Shown: positions 19,001 through 27,116, numbered from the stretch's first letter. The stretch is DNA of 64,000 bases from Streptomyces sp. NBC_00683 (GCF_036226745.1 NZ_CP109013.1:1736001-1800000), one strand, 5' to 3'. Notes: generated by a model from the sequence alone, not told the origin. A program made the numbers and translations.

Positions 19001-19991
19001 CGGGGCGACCGACTCCTTCCTCGGCCTCGGCGGCGACTCGATCTCGGCGCTGCGGGTGGTGATGCGACTGCCGGACATCACCGACACGGAGGTCCCCGTC
19101 GCCGCGCTGTTCGAGGGCGGCACCGTGGAGCGGATCGCCGAGATCATCGACGGCAGCCGCGCAGCCGCGGCCGCCACCCTGGTCACCCTGCGCTCGGCCG
19201 GATCCAAGCCGCCGCTGTTCTTCGTGCACCCGCTCGGCGGCAGTGTCTTCTGCTACTCCGACCTGGTCGAGGTGCTCGACCCCGACCAGCCGTTCTACGC
19301 GGTCCAGGCGCCCGAGTACGCGGGTCCCGAGACGCCCAGACCCGAGAGCATCGAGGAGATCGCGGCGCTCTACCTGTCGGAACTGCGGACCGTCCAGCCG
19401 GAGGGTCCGTATCACCTGGGCGGCTGGTGCATGGGCGGCATGGTCTCGTACGAGATGGCCCGTCAGCTCCAGGCCGGGGGCGAGGAGGTGGCCGCACTCA
19501 CCATCGTCAGCGCAAGCATCGACGACCCGGTTCCGCCGCGCTACGCCACCTCCGAGGCGGCCGCGATCATCGGCGCGTTCGGGCACCGGCTGCCCACCAC
19601 CGAGGAGGAACTGGAGCAGCTGGACGACGAGGCCCGGATCCGGCATGTGCTCCAGCTGACCCGGGGCACCGACGACGAGCGGGCCGACGCGTCCACCGCG
19701 GAGGACCTGCGCCGGCTGGTCCGGCTCTACCAGCGGCACGCCCGGGCCCTGCTGACCTACCGTGACACGCCCCGTGAGCCGTTCCGCGGGGACGCCCTGC
19801 TGATCCGGGCCGAGACCGAGCTGTTCACCGGCTGGGACTTCGGCTGGCGCGAGCGCGTCGACGGAACGCTGCTGATCGACGAGTCGCCCGGCACCCACTT
19901 CACGATGCTCGAGCAGCCGAACGTCAAGGAGGTGGCCTCCAGGATCGAGGCCGCCGCCGCGGGCGAGCCCCAGGGCTCACCGGTCCGCTGA
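16047..19991 (+). CDS. Terminal NRPS, domains C-A(Gly-like)-PCP-TE
   Basis: A 1,314-residue termination module with a GTG start at 16047 after a GGAGAG site, 84 bp past the previous gene. The C domain opens YPLTRLQSGMLFHS and has HHAILDG near residue 145. The A domain has TSGSTGRPKG near 612, FDIAALEVY, QATPSSW, NAYGPTETTIWSS and YRTGD. I read the pocket as DILQVGAIWK, close to the glycine code DILQLGLIWK. The PCP motif GGDSISAL has its Ser near 998. The type I thioesterase (about 1050-1305) has the nucleophile elbow GGWCMGG with Cys1128 where Ser is normal, and His1284 in SPGTHFTML. The usual acidic residue after the elbow is not at its expected place (VSAS instead of an LLDS-like motif; Asp1159/1160 lie just after). 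It releases the peptide by hydrolysis, macrocyclisation or strained-ring formation; the sequence does not say which. Confidence 0.94.
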   Translation: MPSYDDITDAYPLTRLQSGMLFHSLLEKDTPTYHDISTIRISGRFDESALREVLAGVIERNDILRSSIDLGSFSTPMQLVHAAVPTPLTVEDLRGLTGAEQLRRSEEWTAAEKSAAFDLSAAPLLRLHVQVLADDAFQLGLSFHHAILDGWSLSLVTSQLLTGYDARLAGEAAPAAAPLTRFRDYLALEQESLADPESRGYWARTLEDTDFTGLPRHDDPGRAPVRTARVHEVPLPADLAHGLRSVAAEARVPVKAVMFAAHARVLSLLSGRSRVVTGRVSNGRPETADGDQVVGLFLNTLPLVADLTGVSWIGLAQQIHRSESEALPHRRYPMAQLLQDLARPELFETVVDHRSFRSYDMALEHTAVSGGDFFEQTNFPFTANFGTDPADGAVRLRINFDEAQFAAERAAEFGGYYARALAALVADPHAQAAAADLLGSEQRARLLQVPADPEAAAWADSTLPDLLAARGLAAAADPDAVALRFDGTTLTYAELHARSNRLAWQLRSHGVGPDVLVGVHLPRSAELVVSLLAVLKAGGAYVPLDPNYPADRLAYMLSDARVAVLLSDPGLVGTLDPAGAVVLPVTADPAPGFPEDEPPRDLGPQNLAYVIYTSGSTGRPKGVQIPHGALLNLLLSFERELRITAEDRWLAVTSLSFDIAALEVYLPLLAGAELVVAPDIAVDGARLRAYLEQVGPSIVQATPSSWRLLLEAGLGVEPGLRVVSGGEALPQDLADELVRRFPQVWNAYGPTETTIWSSLQEVRPGQPVTLGAPIANTRLYVLDEVLGVVPDGIPGDLHIAGDGLARGYLGRTGLTADRFLPDPYAERPGARMYRTGDVVRRLPSGELEFLGRSDHQVKVRGFRIELGEIESVLGRHPEVGRVVVVAREDQPGERRLVAYLTPDGAAPSTGELRDLVAESLPEYMVPSAFVLLESFPLTPNGKVDRSALPVPDRANSTAGEFVAPRTDTERALAAIWSDILGVEKVGATDSFLGLGGDSISALRVVMRLPDITDTEVPVAALFEGGTVERIAEIIDGSRAAAAATLVTLRSAGSKPPLFFVHPLGGSVFCYSDLVEVLDPDQPFYAVQAPEYAGPETPRPESIEEIAALYLSELRTVQPEGPYHLGGWCMGGMVSYEMARQLQAGGEEVAALTIVSASIDDPVPPRYATSEAAAIIGAFGHRLPTTEEELEQLDDEARIRHVLQLTRGTDDERADASTAEDLRRLVRLYQRHARALLTYRDTPREPFRGDALLIRAETELFTGWDFGWRERVDGTLLIDESPGTHFTMLEQPNVKEVASRIEAAAAGEPQGSPVR

Positions 19992-20069
19992 GCCGGGCGA
20001 CGCCTGTCGCCGTGGCCCGAGAGCCCCACTCCCATCCCATCCCGTCCCGTCCCCCACAAGGAGCAGTAC

Positions 20070-21395
20070 ATGTCCAGCGTCACCACCGAGCAGGAGACCG
20101 GTCCCGCGCCGCGTCGAAGCCTGTGGCGGAACACCGACTTCACCAAGCTCTGGATCGGCCAGACGGCCTCGCTGTTCGCGGCGCAGATCAGCACACTGGC
20201 CATTCCGCTGACCGCGGTCCTCGCCCTGTCCGCGACGTCGCAGCAGGTCGGTCTGCTGACCTCGGTGATCAACCTCCCCTATCTGCTGGTGTCGTTGTTC
20301 GCCGGGGTGCTGGTCGACCGGATCCGCCGGCGCAGCCTCATGATCAGCGCCGACCTGGGCCGCGCCGTGGTCCTGGCGGTGGTGCCGATCCTGTTCTGGC
20401 TGCACTGGCTGGGAATCGGCTGGCTCTACGTGCTGGGTTTCCTGGCGGGCTGCTGCACCGTCCTGTTCGACGTCGCCGGGCAGGCGTATCTGCCGCGGCT
20501 GGTCGACCGTGAGGACCTGAGCGCCGGGAACTCGCTGCTCGGCAGCAGCCAGTCGGCCGCGACGATCGGCGGACCGGCGCTGGGCGGTGTTCTGATCCAG
20601 TGGCTGAGCGCACCCGTCGCGGTCTGCGCCGCCTCGGTGTCGTACCTGGTCTCGGCACTGAACATATGGCTGATCCGGCACCGGGAGACCACCACCGAGG
20701 CGTCCGGGGCGACCGGGGCCGGCGGCACGCTGCGCCAGGTGAAGGACGGCCTGCGGGTGGTGTTCGGCAATGAGCAGCTGCGCGCCATGAGCCTGATGGC
20801 CTGTGTCTTCAACCTGTCGTTCACCGCTTTCGAGGTCGCCTACCTCCAGTACATGCCGCGCACCCTGGGGCTGTCGGCCTCCTCCATCGGATTTGTGCTG
20901 GCCGGCCTCGGCCCCGGCTTCCTGGTGGGCGCGCTCTTCGCGGGCAAGCTGCCCAAGCGGCTCGGCTACGGCCGCGCGCTGCTGCTGACCGGTGCCGTCG
21001 CCAACCTGGTGATGCCCGTGATCGCCGTGGTGCAGGGCAACGGCGTGGTCACCGTGGGCATCCTGGTCCTGGTCAACTTCCTCTTCGCCTCCTTCGGCAC
21101 GGCCAACAACATCACCATGCTGACGATCCGTCAGGTCATCACCCCGGACAACCTGCAGGGCCGCGTCGCCGCGACCAACCGGTTCGTGGCCATGGGCGTG
21201 GCGCCGATCGGCGCGCTGATCGGCGGGGCGCTCGGCGCAGCCCTGGGGCTGCGCAGCACCGTCCTGGTCACCACGATCGGCCTGTGCCTGGCCCTCGTCC
21301 CGCTGGCGCTCTCCTCGCTCGCGCGGATCAAGTACGAACTGCCCGCGCCGATCACGGTGGAACCGGCCGACAAGCCGGAACCCGCTGCGTCCTGA
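20070..21395 (+). CDS. MFS exporter (EntS/DHA3-like), likely product efflux
   Basis: A 441-residue major facilitator protein with about 12 hydrophobic segments, a cytoplasmic N-terminal tail (LWRNTDFTKLWIGQTASLFA) and the loop-2/3 motif GVLVDRIRRRSLMI. It resembles the EntS/MefA branch of drug and siderophore exporters. AAGGAG precedes the ATG. It lies 78 bp after the thioesterase-ending NRPS and 46 bp before the MbtH-like gene, so it is probably in the same transcript and exports the peptide. The role comes from position and family. Confidence 0.88.
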   Translation: MSSVTTEQETGPAPRRSLWRNTDFTKLWIGQTASLFAAQISTLAIPLTAVLALSATSQQVGLLTSVINLPYLLVSLFAGVLVDRIRRRSLMISADLGRAVVLAVVPILFWLHWLGIGWLYVLGFLAGCCTVLFDVAGQAYLPRLVDREDLSAGNSLLGSSQSAATIGGPALGGVLIQWLSAPVAVCAASVSYLVSALNIWLIRHRETTTEASGATGAGGTLRQVKDGLRVVFGNEQLRAMSLMACVFNLSFTAFEVAYLQYMPRTLGLSASSIGFVLAGLGPGFLVGALFAGKLPKRLGYGRALLLTGAVANLVMPVIAVVQGNGVVTVGILVLVNFLFASFGTANNITMLTIRQVITPDNLQGRVAATNRFVAMGVAPIGALIGGALGAALGLRSTVLVTTIGLCLALVPLALSSLARIKYELPAPITVEPADKPEPAAS

Positions 21396-21441
21396 GCACT
21401 CCCCCACCCGTCCGCACACTCACCAGAGAGGCGCCCGCCCC

Positions 21442-21630
21442 ATGTCCGATCAGAAGGACCAGCAGGTGCACACCGTTGTCGTCAACGACCAGGAGCAGTA
21501 CTCGGTCTGGCCCGTCCTGGTGCCCGTGCCGCAGGGCTGGCGGGAGACCGGCCGGCGCGGCACCCGCGCCGAGTGCCTGGAGCACATCGAGTCGGTCTGG
21601 ACCGACCTCCGTCCCCTCAGCATCCGATAA
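21442..21630 (+). CDS. MbtH-like protein (adenylation-domain partner)
   Basis: 62 residues matching the MbtH family over the whole length: VVNDQEQYSVWPVLVPVPQG, then CLEHIESVWTDLRP, with the three conserved Trp. MbtH-like proteins bind the N-terminal subdomain of NRPS adenylation domains and are often needed for their folding or activity. One copy would serve one or more of the five A domains here. It starts 46 bp after the exporter and ends 15 bp before the monooxygenase. Confidence 0.95.
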   Translation: MSDQKDQQVHTVVVNDQEQYSVWPVLVPVPQGWRETGRRGTRAECLEHIESVWTDLRPLSIR

Positions 21631-21645
21631 CCGAGGCAACGACCC

Positions 21646-22710
21646 ATGGAATTCTCACTGTTCTACTTCGCGGACGGAGCGGCCGTCGCGCCGGGCGCAG
21701 GACGCTACGACCTGCTGCTCGAAGGAGCCCGCTTCGCCGACGAGCACGGCTTCGCCGCCGTCTGGACTCCCGAACGCCACTTCCACGAGTTCGGCGGCCT
21801 CTATCCGAACCCCGCGGTGACCGGGGCCGCCGTCGCCGCGGTCACCCGCAGGGTCGGGATCAGGGCCGGCAGCGTCGTGGTACCGCTGCACCACCCGGCG
21901 CGGATCGCCGAGGAGTGGGCCGTGGTCGACAACATCTCCGGCGGCCGGGCCGGGGTGTCGCTGGCCTCGGGCTGGAACGCGGTGGACTTCGCGCTCCGCC
22001 CCGAGGGCTACGCCGGCCGCAAGGACGCCGTCATCGAGGCCGTCGGGCAGCTCCGCTCGCTGTGGCGGGGGGAGCCGCTGGCCCTGAAGGACGGGGCCGG
22101 CAACGCGGCGGAGATACGGACCTTCCCCCCGCCGGTCCAGCGCGAACTGCCGGTCTGGGTGACCAGTGCCGGCGGCCCCGCCACCTTCCAGGCCGCCGGA
22201 ACGGCGGGCGCCGGGGTGCTGACCCACCTCCTCGGCCAGGACTTCACCGAACTCGCCGAGAAGATCACGCTCTACCGCAAGGCCCTGGCCGAGCGGCCCG
22301 ACCACGACGGATGGCCCGGGCATGTCGCGCTGATGCTGCACACGCACCTGGGCGACGACCCCGAGCAGGTTCGGGAGAACGTGCGGGAACCCTTCACGGC
22401 CTATCTGAAGAGCTCCTTCGGGCTGATCGCCCGTTCGGCGAGCAGCATCCTGAAGGGCTTCGACCCGGACCGGCTGCGGGAGTCGGACATCGACTTCCTG
22501 GTCCGCCGGTCCTTCGACACCTACTACTCCTCCAGCGGTCTGTTCGGCACGGTGGAGCAGGCCGGCGCGGTGGTCGAACAGGCCCGCGCCGCAGGGGTGG
22601 ACGAACTGGCCTGCCTGATCGACTTCGGCATTCCGGCCGGGAAGGTGCTCGACGCGCTCGTCCCGCTGGACCGGCTGCGCAGCGCGACCACGAGGGACGG
22701 CACGGCATGA
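21646..22710 (+). CDS. Luciferase-like FMN-dependent monooxygenase (MupA/Atu3671 type)
   Basis: A 354-residue bacterial-luciferase-fold protein. It opens MEFSLFYFADGAAVAPG. VWTPERHFHEFGGLYPNPAV, RAGSVVVPLHHPARIAEEWA and SGGRAGVSLASGWN mark the branch found within or beside NRPS/PKS lines (MupA/Atu3671-type). It is distinct from the F420-type LLM at 4147-5148. Such enzymes hydroxylate or epoxidise carrier-bound or free intermediates with FMNH2 and O2; no flavin reductase gene is visible in the window. It is coupled by ATGA to the next gene. Tailoring in peptide biosynthesis is inferred from position. Confidence 0.88.
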   Translation: MEFSLFYFADGAAVAPGAGRYDLLLEGARFADEHGFAAVWTPERHFHEFGGLYPNPAVTGAAVAAVTRRVGIRAGSVVVPLHHPARIAEEWAVVDNISGGRAGVSLASGWNAVDFALRPEGYAGRKDAVIEAVGQLRSLWRGEPLALKDGAGNAAEIRTFPPPVQRELPVWVTSAGGPATFQAAGTAGAGVLTHLLGQDFTELAEKITLYRKALAERPDHDGWPGHVALMLHTHLGDDPEQVRENVREPFTAYLKSSFGLIARSASSILKGFDPDRLRESDIDFLVRRSFDTYYSSSGLFGTVEQAGAVVEQARAAGVDELACLIDFGIPAGKVLDALVPLDRLRSATTRDGTA

Positions 22711-24296
22711 ACGCACAGCCCGGCGCGCGCCGGGGCGGAGTCCTGCGCATCCTCAGGGACGCGGCGTACGACCACCTCGACCCGCAGCGCAGCTCCACCC
22801 TCCAGTCGGTGGCCATCGGCCATCTGCTGTTCCGTACCCTGACCATGTTCGCCGAGGACGGCTCGGGCGGACGCGTCCTGGTCGGCGACCTCGCCGAGAC
22901 CCCCGGCCGCGACGTCCACGGCGACGGCCGGGTCTGGGAGTTCGTGCTCAGGCGGGGCGTCCGCTTCGAGGACGGCCGCGAAATCACCGCTGCGGACGTC
23001 GCCTACGGCATCGCCCGCTCCTTCGCCGAGGAGATCTCCGACGGACCCACGCACCTGCAGACCTGGCTCCGGGAGAACGGCGACTACGAAGGCCCGTACG
23101 CCGACGGCGGGGTGGAGGTGCCGGGGCTGCGCGTGCTGGACGAGCGCACCCTGCACTTCGCCTTCCGCGACCCCCACCCCGACCTGCCCTTCGCGGCCAC
23201 GCTCAGCACGACCGCGCCGGTGCCGCGCGACCGGGACGAGGGAACCGGCTACGGCCTCCGCCCGGTCGCCTCCGGCCCCTACCGGATCGAGCAGCACCGC
23301 CCGGGCGAGCTGCTGGTCCTGGGCCGCAACCCGCACTGGGACCCGGCGACCGACCCGGTACGGCACGACCATCCGGACCAGGTGTACGTGGAGATGGGCA
23401 TCGAGGCCGGGCCGCAGAACGAGCGAGTCAGGAAGGACAGCGGCGAGGACGCCTTCGCGGTCGCCGAGAACACCGCCCCGCAGGTCCTGGCCGACGAGCT
23501 GACCGCCGATCCGTCCCTGGCGGATCGGCTTCGACGGGACCCGACACCGCTGATCTGGTACCTCGCCGTCAACACCGCCCGGCTGTCGGACCTGCGGCTG
23601 CGCAAGGCCGTCGCCCACGCGGTCGACAAGGCCGCGGTGCGGGACGACATGGTGGGGCGGGGCCAGGGGCTGGTGGTGCACACCCTCCTGCCCTCCGCGA
23701 CCGTCGGCCACCGTGACTACCCCGATCCGCACCCTCTCGACCCGGCCGCCGCACGCGCGCTGCTGGACGCCGCCGTGCGCGACGGTGCGACGCCCGAGTT
23801 GCGGATACTGCACCGGGAGGGCGAGTACTTCGCCGTGCCCGCTCGGGTCGTGGCGAAGAACCTGGACCGGATCGGCTTCCGCACCGAACTGGTCGAGATC
23901 GACCGGCCCTCGCACAACGCCGTGCTCAAGACCCGGGGACACGGCTACGACCTCGCCCTGATGTGCATGGCGGGCGACTGGCCGGGAGCGTCCACCCTGC
24001 TCGGCATGTTCGACGGCCGCACCATCGGTCCCACCGGCAACGACAACTTCGTCTACCTGGACGATCCCGAGGTCAACGCGGCGATCGCCCGCATCGGAGG
24101 GATCCCCGCGGAACGGGCGGCCGAGGCCTGGGCCGACCTGGACGAGCAACTGCTGCGCGACCACGCCCCGATGGTCCCGCTGTTCTCCTACATGCACGTA
24201 GCGCTGAGCGGATCCCGGGTGGGCGGCGTGTTCACGTCCTCGTACCTCGGCACTCCGGTCTACTACCGGGCCCACCTCAAGGGGGACCCGCGATGA
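22707..24296 (+). CDS. Family-5 (oligopeptide-type) solute-binding protein without signal peptide
   Basis: A 529-residue protein, ATGA-coupled on both sides. The body is typical of SBP_bac_5 (DppA/OppA/BldKB): RGGVLRILRDAAYDHLDPQ, WEFVLRRGVRFEDGREITAA, LRLRKAVAHAVDKAAVRDDM and APMVPLFSYMH. The N-terminus MNAQPGARRGGVLRIL has no hydrophobic core, lipobox or Tat motif, and the start overlaps the monooxygenase stop, so an exported form is unlikely. No permease or ATPase of a peptide importer is nearby. A cytoplasmic ligand-binding protein (product sequestration, chaperone or catalytic re-use of the fold) is possible. The family is certain and the function is not. Confidence 0.88.
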   Translation: MNAQPGARRGGVLRILRDAAYDHLDPQRSSTLQSVAIGHLLFRTLTMFAEDGSGGRVLVGDLAETPGRDVHGDGRVWEFVLRRGVRFEDGREITAADVAYGIARSFAEEISDGPTHLQTWLRENGDYEGPYADGGVEVPGLRVLDERTLHFAFRDPHPDLPFAATLSTTAPVPRDRDEGTGYGLRPVASGPYRIEQHRPGELLVLGRNPHWDPATDPVRHDHPDQVYVEMGIEAGPQNERVRKDSGEDAFAVAENTAPQVLADELTADPSLADRLRRDPTPLIWYLAVNTARLSDLRLRKAVAHAVDKAAVRDDMVGRGQGLVVHTLLPSATVGHRDYPDPHPLDPAAARALLDAAVRDGATPELRILHREGEYFAVPARVVAKNLDRIGFRTELVEIDRPSHNAVLKTRGHGYDLALMCMAGDWPGASTLLGMFDGRTIGPTGNDNFVYLDDPEVNAAIARIGGIPAERAAEAWADLDEQLLRDHAPMVPLFSYMHVALSGSRVGGVFTSSYLGTPVYYRAHLKGDPR

Positions 24297-25858
24297 CCGC
24301 TGAGCAACGACTCACCCTGTACGACCGGTTCGCCCTCTCGGCCGAGCGCCACCCCGAGCGGACCGCACTGGAGGTCGACGGCCTGCGGATCCGGTACGGC
24401 GAACTCCATCGGCGGGCCGGGCGGGTGGCGGAGGACCTGCTGGCACTCCTCCGGGGCGAGCGGCCCCGGAGGGTCGGTGTGCTGGCCAACCGGAGCCCGG
24501 CCGCGTACCTCGGCTACCTGGCGGCGACCCGGCTGGGGAGCACGGTGGTGCCGCTGAGCCCGACCGCCGCCACCGAGCGGTCGGCCGCCATCGTGTCCCT
24601 GGCGCGGCTCGACGCGGTGGTGACCGACACGGCGGACCCGGGGCTGCTCCCCGTACCGGTCCTGCGGCTGGACCCGGAGCCGGCAGCTACGCCTGACGCA
24701 TCATCACATTCCTTTGCCTCCGGGCCCGTACCTCATCCCGCGGGCGGTGACGACATCGCGTACATCGTCTTCACCTCGGGCTCCACCGGGACACCCAAGG
24801 GCGTGCCGGTACTCCAGCGCAATGTGTCGGCGATGCTCGACCACGCGATCCCTCGCTACGGGCTCGGCCCCGGCAGCCGGGTCTCGCAGTCCTTCGACCT
24901 CACCTTCGACCCGGCCGTCTGGGACATGTTCACCACCTGGGCCTCCGGTGCGACGCTGGTCGTACCGACCCGCAGCGAGCTGGTCCGGCCGGCCCGCTTC
25001 ATCGCCCGGCGGGAGATCACCCACTGGTTCTCGGTGCCCTCCGTGATCACCTACGCCGCCCGGCTGCACGACCTCGCCCCGGAGGCCATGCCCAGCCTGC
25101 GCTGGAGCCTCTTCGGCGGGGAACGGCTCACCGTCGAGCAGGCCGCCGCCTGGCAACGGGCGGCGCCCGGGAGCATCATCGAGAACCTCTACGGACCTAC
25201 GGAGACCACCGTCGCCTGCACGCAGTACCGGCTGCCCTCCCGGCCCGCCGAGTGGCCGCCCTCGGCCAACGGCAGTCTGCCCATCGGCACTCCCTACCCG
25301 CATCTGGAGCACCTGGTGCTGGACGAGCTGGGACACCCCGCCGACGAGGGCGAACTCTGTGTCAGGGGCTCGCAGCGCTTCCCCGGCTATCTCGATCCGG
25401 CAGACAACGCGGGCCGGTTCGTGGAATTCGACGGACAGCGGGCGTCGGTCCGCCACGATGTCTCACCGCCCGCACCGGAGCACTACTACCGGACCGGCGA
25501 CCGGGTGGCGCGGGTCGACGGCGGGCTGCTCCACCTGGGCAGGATCGACCAGCAGGTGAAGATCCGCGGCCACCGGATCGAGCTGGCCGAGGTCGAGGCG
25601 GCGCTGCGGACGCTGCCTGACGTCGAGGAGGCCGTGGTGCTGGCCCTGTCCGATCCGCACGGTGAGTTGGGGCTGCACGCCCTGTACACGGGTGCGGAGC
25701 AGGATCCGGTGGCCCTCCGCAGTTCGCTCGGTCAGCGGCTGCCCGCACCCATGATCCCGCGCGCGATCAGCTTCCTGGCATCACTGCCGCTGAACGCCAA
25801 CGGCAAGATCGACCGCAGGGCGCTGGCCGCCGGTCTCGAGAAGGAAGCAGTCCGATGA
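24293..25858 (+). CDS. Stand-alone adenylation enzyme (DltA-like)
   Basis: 521 residues, A domain only, ATGA-coupled on both sides. Motifs: YIVFTSGSTGTPKGVPV, QSFDLTFDPAVWDMFTTW, FGGERL, ENLYGPTETTVACT, YRTGDRV, QQVKIRGHRIELAEVE and NANGKIDRR with the catalytic Lys. The SFDLTFDP..W and WFSVPSV signatures are closer to D-alanine-carrier ligase (DltA)-like free A domains than to multimodular ones. No carrier is fused, so the free carrier at 6101-6349 is the likely acceptor (inferred). A short less GC-biased linker around residues 128-138 separates the first subdomain from the A3 loop. The substrate cannot be read safely. Confidence 0.92.
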   Translation: MTAEQRLTLYDRFALSAERHPERTALEVDGLRIRYGELHRRAGRVAEDLLALLRGERPRRVGVLANRSPAAYLGYLAATRLGSTVVPLSPTAATERSAAIVSLARLDAVVTDTADPGLLPVPVLRLDPEPAATPDASSHSFASGPVPHPAGGDDIAYIVFTSGSTGTPKGVPVLQRNVSAMLDHAIPRYGLGPGSRVSQSFDLTFDPAVWDMFTTWASGATLVVPTRSELVRPARFIARREITHWFSVPSVITYAARLHDLAPEAMPSLRWSLFGGERLTVEQAAAWQRAAPGSIIENLYGPTETTVACTQYRLPSRPAEWPPSANGSLPIGTPYPHLEHLVLDELGHPADEGELCVRGSQRFPGYLDPADNAGRFVEFDGQRASVRHDVSPPAPEHYYRTGDRVARVDGGLLHLGRIDQQVKIRGHRIELAEVEAALRTLPDVEEAVVLALSDPHGELGLHALYTGAEQDPVALRSSLGQRLPAPMIPRAISFLASLPLNANGKIDRRALAAGLEKEAVR

Positions 25859-27105
25859 CGGCACGTCTGGTCCTGGTGGGAGCGGCGCCGATGGCCGAGG
25901 GATACCTGACCGCCGCCCGGCAGCTCGGCATGGAGATCGGCCTGGTCGAGGCACCGGAACGCGCCCGTGCGCTCCGGTCCCGCTTCGACGACGTCATCAT
26001 CGACACCGAGCAGGTCGACCCCGGGGCCGCCGGGCGTGACGACGGCTGGATGAAGCCGACCGCCGCGCTCACGGAACGGCTGCGCCCCGACGGCGTGCTC
26101 GCCTCCTCGGAGATCCACGTGCTGGCCGCGAGTCTGGTCCAGGAGCAGTACCGGCTGCCCGGTCCGGGGCTCGACGCGGCGGCGATCTCCCGGGACAAGT
26201 CCCAGCAGCGGTTCCGGTTCGCCGGCGCCGGCCTGGACCAGCCCGCCCACCTGAAGGTGCGCCACCTCTCCGAGGCGGGTGACTGGGCGTCCGCGCACTT
26301 CCCGGTGGTGGTGAAGCCGCTGAACCGGGCCGGCAGCGACGGTGTCGAGCGGATCGACGGAGCGGACCGGTGGGCCGATGCGGTGACCCGCCGCGAGTCC
26401 GAGGGCACGCTGCTCGTCGAGGAGTACGTCGAGGGGCAGGAGTACTCCTGGGAGGGCCTGGTGCAGGACGGGCGGGTGGTCTTCGGGAGCCTGACCTTCA
26501 AGGAGACCACCGGAGCCCCGTACTTCGTCGAACTGGCCCACCTGACCGGGCACGAGCGGACCGACCCGGTGCTCGGCCGGGCGGCGGACGCGCTCGGGCA
26601 GGCGGTGGCGCGGGCCGTGCGGATGGGTTCCGGCGTCATGTTCGTGGAGTTCCGGACCCGGGGCGACCGGCTGGTCATCATGGAGGTCGCGGTACGCGCC
26701 CCGGGCGACCACTGCATGGACGCGATATCGCTGGGCTACGGCTTCGACGTCTTCGCGGAAATACTGAAGCTCTCGACGGGCGCCGACCCCGACCTGGCGC
26801 ACGGCCGCAGCCTTGAACGGTTCACCGGCAGCGGCTTCGTGGTGGCCGACCGCGACGGAACCCTGGAGTCGGCCCGCGAGCCGGAGTGGTCGGGGTGGCC
26901 CGGCGTCGCCCGTCACGGTGTCGACGCCGGGCCGGGTGATCCGGTGGGTCCGCCGCGTTCCTCGGCGGACCGGATCGCCTGGGCCCTGGTGGACTGCGCC
27001 GAGGCCCCGCAACGGCGGGCGCTGCTGGACCGGATCCGCGCGGTCCGCCCGTCGCTGTCACCCGTCGTTCCCCTCGACCTCCTCGACCCCCTCGATCGGA
27101 GGTAG
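25855..27105 (+). CDS. ATP-grasp enzyme (amino acid/peptide ligase-like)
   Basis: 416 residues, ATGA-coupled to the adenylation gene. The N-terminal pre-ATP-grasp fold (VLVGAAPMAEGYLTAARQLG) is followed by the ATP-grasp domain: HFPVVVKPLNRAGSDGVERI, TLLVEEYVEGQEYSWEGLVQ and VMFVEFRTRGDRLVIMEVAV, then RAPGDHCMDAISLGYGFDVF. This is the carboxylate-amine ligase branch that includes BacD-like L-amino acid ligases, which form amide bonds through an acyl phosphate. In this cluster it could make an unusual amide building block, cap the peptide or modify it after release. The substrate is unknown. Its stop lies only 11 bp from the convergent dihydropyrimidinase stop, marking the end of the cluster. 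Confidence 0.9.
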   Translation: MTARLVLVGAAPMAEGYLTAARQLGMEIGLVEAPERARALRSRFDDVIIDTEQVDPGAAGRDDGWMKPTAALTERLRPDGVLASSEIHVLAASLVQEQYRLPGPGLDAAAISRDKSQQRFRFAGAGLDQPAHLKVRHLSEAGDWASAHFPVVVKPLNRAGSDGVERIDGADRWADAVTRRESEGTLLVEEYVEGQEYSWEGLVQDGRVVFGSLTFKETTGAPYFVELAHLTGHERTDPVLGRAADALGQAVARAVRMGSGVMFVEFRTRGDRLVIMEVAVRAPGDHCMDAISLGYGFDVFAEILKLSTGADPDLAHGRSLERFTGSGFVVADRDGTLESAREPEWSGWPGVARHGVDAGPGDPVGPPRSSADRIAWALVDCAEAPQRRALLDRIRAVRPSLSPVVPLDLLDPLDRR

Positions 27106-27116
27106 AGCCGGACGTC

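Noticed and set aside
15030..19898. Very long (over 1,600-residue) - strand frame opposite the NRPS genes
   Set aside because: Long antisense frames are expected opposite high-GC genes; the product shows no domain while the + strand shows clear NRPS motifs.
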